Source of the DNA: Paraburkholderia caledonica NBRC 102488
Lineage (GTDB): Bacteria; Pseudomonadota; Gammaproteobacteria; Burkholderiales; Burkholderiaceae
Direction of reading: 5' to 3'
DNA: 64,000 nt
NCBI RefSeq assembly: GCF_000685095.1
Contig: NZ_BAYE01000007.1
Span: 62,001 to 126,000, forward strand
A program made the position numbers and the translations under genes. The notes below the pieces were generated by a model, which had not been told where the DNA came from, searched no databases, and saw nothing but the letters and a program-made list of their open reading frames with translations. This document shows positions 62,102 to 64,000 of the stretch, piece after piece. Within the stretch, counting starts at the first letter, position 1. Every line of letters starts with the position of its first letter.

Positions 62102-64000
62102 GTGAGCAATCTGATCATTCGCAAGGTAGCCGTGCTCGGCGCCGGCGTGATGGGTGCGCAGATCGCCGCGCACCTGATCAACGCCAAGGTGCCCGTGCTG
62201 CTGTTCGACCTGCCCGCCAAGGAAGGCCCAAAGAACGCAATCGCGCTGAAGGCGATCGAGAATCTGAAGAAGCTGTCGCCGGCGCCATTCGGCGTGAAAG
62301 ACGACGCGCAATACATTCAGCCGGCGAATTACGACGACGACATCGCCAGGCTCGCAGAATGCGACCTCGTGATCGAAGCGATCGCCGAGCGCATGGACTG
62401 GAAGCACGACCTGTACAAGAAGGTGTCGCCGCATATCGCGCCGAACGCGATTTTCGCGACCAACACGTCGGGCCTGTCGATCACCGAACTCTCGCAAGGT
62501 TTCGCGGACGAGCTGAAGGCGCGCTTTTGCGGTGTGCACTTTTTCAATCCGCCACGCTACATGCATCTGGTGGAATTGATTCCGACCGCGACGACGCGTC
62601 CGGAAATTCTCGATCAACTCGAAACGTTCCTGACGAGCGTGGTCGGCAAGGGCGTCGTGCGCGCGAAGGACACGCCGAACTTCATCGCGAATCGCGTCGG
62701 CATTTTCTCGATTCTCGCCGTCATTACCGAAGCCGCGAAATTCGGCCTGCGTTTCGACGAAGTGGACGATCTGACCGGCTCGCGTCTCGGCCGTGCGAAG
62801 TCGGCCACGTTCCGGACCGCCGACGTGGTCGGTCTGGACACAATGGCGCACGTCATCAAGACGATGCAGGACAACCTGAAGGACGATCCGTTCTTCCCCG
62901 TCTACGAAACGCCGGCCGTGCTCGCCGAACTCGTGAAGAAGGGCGCACTCGGTCAGAAGACCGGCGGCGGCTTCTATCGGAAAGAAGGCAAGGCGATCAA
63001 GGTGCTCGACCCGAAAACGGGCGACTACGTGGATGGCGGTGCAAAGGCGGACGAACTGGTCGGCCGCATCCTGAAGCGCCCGCCGGCCGAGCGGCTCAAA
63101 CTGCTGCGCGAATCGCAGCATCCGCAGGCCCAGTTCCTGTGGTCGATTTTCCGCGACGTGTTCCACTACATCGGCGTGCATCTGGAATCGATCGCCGATA
63201 ACGCGCGCGACGTCGACCTGGCAATCCGCTGGGGCTTCGGCTGGAACGAAGGCCCGTTCGAAGGCTGGCAGACCGCGGGCTGGAAGCAGGTCGCCGAATG
63301 GGTGCAGGAAGATATCTCGGCGGGCAAGGCGCTTTCGAACGTGCCTCTGCCGTCGTGGGTGCTCGACGGCCCGGTCGCCGAGAAGGGCGGCGTGCATACG
63401 AACGAAGGTTCATGGTCGCCCGCTTCGAAGACTTTCGTGCCGCGTTCGTCGCTCGGTGTGTACGACCGGCAGGAGTTTCGCGCACCGCTCGTCGGCGAAA
63501 CGGCTGCTGACCCGAAGACCTATGGCAAGACGCTGTTCGAAACCGACGCCGTGCGCGCCTGGGTGGACGACCGCGCCGGCGAAAACGACGTGCTGATCGT
63601 GTCGTTCAAGAGCAAGATGAACACGATCGGACCGTCGGTGATCGACGGTCTCACGCAGGCAATCGAACTCGCTGAGAAAGAGTACAAAGGTCTCGTCGTA
63701 TGGCAGCCGACTTCGCTGAAGCTCGGCACGCCGGGCGGCCCGTTCTCCGCAGGCGCCAACCTGGAAGAAGCGATGCCCGCGTTCATGATGGGCGGCGCAA
63801 AGGGCATCGAGCCGTTCGTGAAGAAATTCCAGCAAGGCATGCTGCGCGTGAAGTATGCGAGCGTGCCGGTCGTCTCCGCGGTGTCGGGCATTGCGCTTGG
63901 CGGCGGCTGCGAACTGCTGCTGCATAGCGCGAAGCGGGTCGCGCACATCGAAAGCTATATCGGTCTGGTGGAAGTCGGCGTGGGTCTCGTGCCCGCGGGC
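62102..64000 (+). CDS. 3-hydroxyacyl-CoA dehydrogenase/enoyl-CoA hydratase, 3' cut by window
   Basis: At least 633 residues, open to the window end. It begins with a GTG at 62102 (GGAGGAAC upstream) and a Rossmann fold VAVLGAGVMGAQIAAHLINA. The dehydrogenase part continues with FATNTSGLSITEL, FCGVHFFNPPRYMHLVELIP, KDTPNFIANRVG and GALGQKTGGGFYRKEGK. After about residue 490 a crotonase domain begins (LVVWQPTSLKLGTPGGPFSA; VSAVSGIALGGGCELLLHSA). Dehydrogenase before hydratase is the reverse of E. coli FadB. It performs the middle two steps of beta-oxidation; a thiolase gene probably follows outside the window. Confidence 0.92.
   Translation, partial: MSNLIIRKVAVLGAGVMGAQIAAHLINAKVPVLLFDLPAKEGPKNAIALKAIENLKKLSPAPFGVKDDAQYIQPANYDDDIARLAECDLVIEAIAERMDWKHDLYKKVSPHIAPNAIFATNTSGLSITELSQGFADELKARFCGVHFFNPPRYMHLVELIPTATTRPEILDQLETFLTSVVGKGVVRAKDTPNFIANRVGIFSILAVITEAAKFGLRFDEVDDLTGSRLGRAKSATFRTADVVGLDTMAHVIKTMQDNLKDDPFFPVYETPAVLAELVKKGALGQKTGGGFYRKEGKAIKVLDPKTGDYVDGGAKADELVGRILKRPPAERLKLLRESQHPQAQFLWSIFRDVFHYIGVHLESIADNARDVDLAIRWGFGWNEGPFEGWQTAGWKQVAEWVQEDISAGKALSNVPLPSWVLDGPVAEKGGVHTNEGSWSPASKTFVPRSSLGVYDRQEFRAPLVGETAADPKTYGKTLFETDAVRAWVDDRAGENDVLIVSFKSKMNTIGPSVIDGLTQAIELAEKEYKGLVVWQPTSLKLGTPGGPFSAGANLEEAMPAFMMGGAKGIEPFVKKFQQGMLRVKYASVPVVSAVSGIALGGGCELLLHSAKRVAHIESYIGLVEVGVGLVPAG

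Noticed and set aside
1..64000. tRNA, rRNA, CRISPR arrays, insertion sequences, prophage genes
   Set aside because: None was recognised: no repeat-spacer pattern, no transposase or integrase motifs, no cloverleaf-like segments noticed by eye. A covariance-model scan would be needed to exclude small RNAs.

Overview
The window is ordinary high-GC (low-to-mid 60s %) beta-proteobacterial chromosome. The protein sequences and gene orders (ssb next to an MFS gene and uvrA; ubiE / Tim44-like / ubiJ / ubiB; fmdB / DUF502 / aspS / nudB / clsB) point to the Burkholderiaceae, most likely a Paraburkholderia main chromosome. That is a judgement from memory of gene order and sequence style, not a database result. 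I found no rRNA, tRNA, CRISPR array, prophage or insertion sequence. Genes are dense on both strands. Many long open frames opposite real genes are GC-driven shadows and are left out.

Layout. 1-4.5 kb: the 3' end of purU, then an iron module (PepSY membrane protein divergent from a Fur-box-preceded TonB siderophore receptor). 4.5-10.8 kb: AI-2E-type permease, uvrA, MFS transporter, ssb. 10.8-13.6 kb: DUF4239 membrane protein and a chemoreceptor with a sigma-28-like promoter. 13.7-19 kb: a minus-strand operon for a ba3-type (B-family) cytochrome c oxidase, with subunits I and II, a 58-residue subunit-IIa-like peptide and three multihaem cytochromes c carrying seven CXXCH sites. 19.4-21.8 kb: LysR regulator divergent from an MFS transporter with a Gly/Asn-rich central loop. 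22.2-29.9 kb: the most unusual block, with three tandem RcsB-like response regulators, an aquaporin, and a 1495-residue BvgS/EvgS-type hybrid kinase whose GTG start overlaps the aquaporin stop. 30-34.9 kb: CHRD protein, HSL-type esterase, EcsC-family protein, and an EmrB-type exporter with a MarR regulator.

35-39.2 kb: a D-amino-acid module (DSD1-type PLP enzyme, RpiR regulator, D-aminoacylase, RidA). 39.3-43.5 kb (minus strand): ilvA, a cytosolic-type 5'-nucleotidase and queF as a tight operon, then three small proteins of unknown function. 44-48.6 kb: a giant FAD/Fe-S oxidoreductase with DUF3683, and a HIT protein. 48.6-54 kb: DUF971, then ubiquinone biosynthesis genes and a TPMT-like methyltransferase. 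54-59.1 kb: zinc-ribbon protein, DUF502, aspS, nudB, clsB. 59.4-64 kb: a fatty-acid beta-oxidation operon (TetR regulator behind an 18-bp perfect palindrome, FadE5-like acyl-CoA dehydrogenase, and a hydroxyacyl-CoA dehydrogenase/enoyl-CoA hydratase fusion cut by the window end).

The best candidate for an undescribed system is the 22-30 kb phosphorelay: one kinase with two periplasmic binding domains, a degenerate receiver, a true receiver and an HPt domain, placed with three different RcsB-type regulators and a water channel, and flanked by AT-richer DNA with several inverted repeats. The ba3 oxidase operon with its seven-haem cytochrome set is the second.
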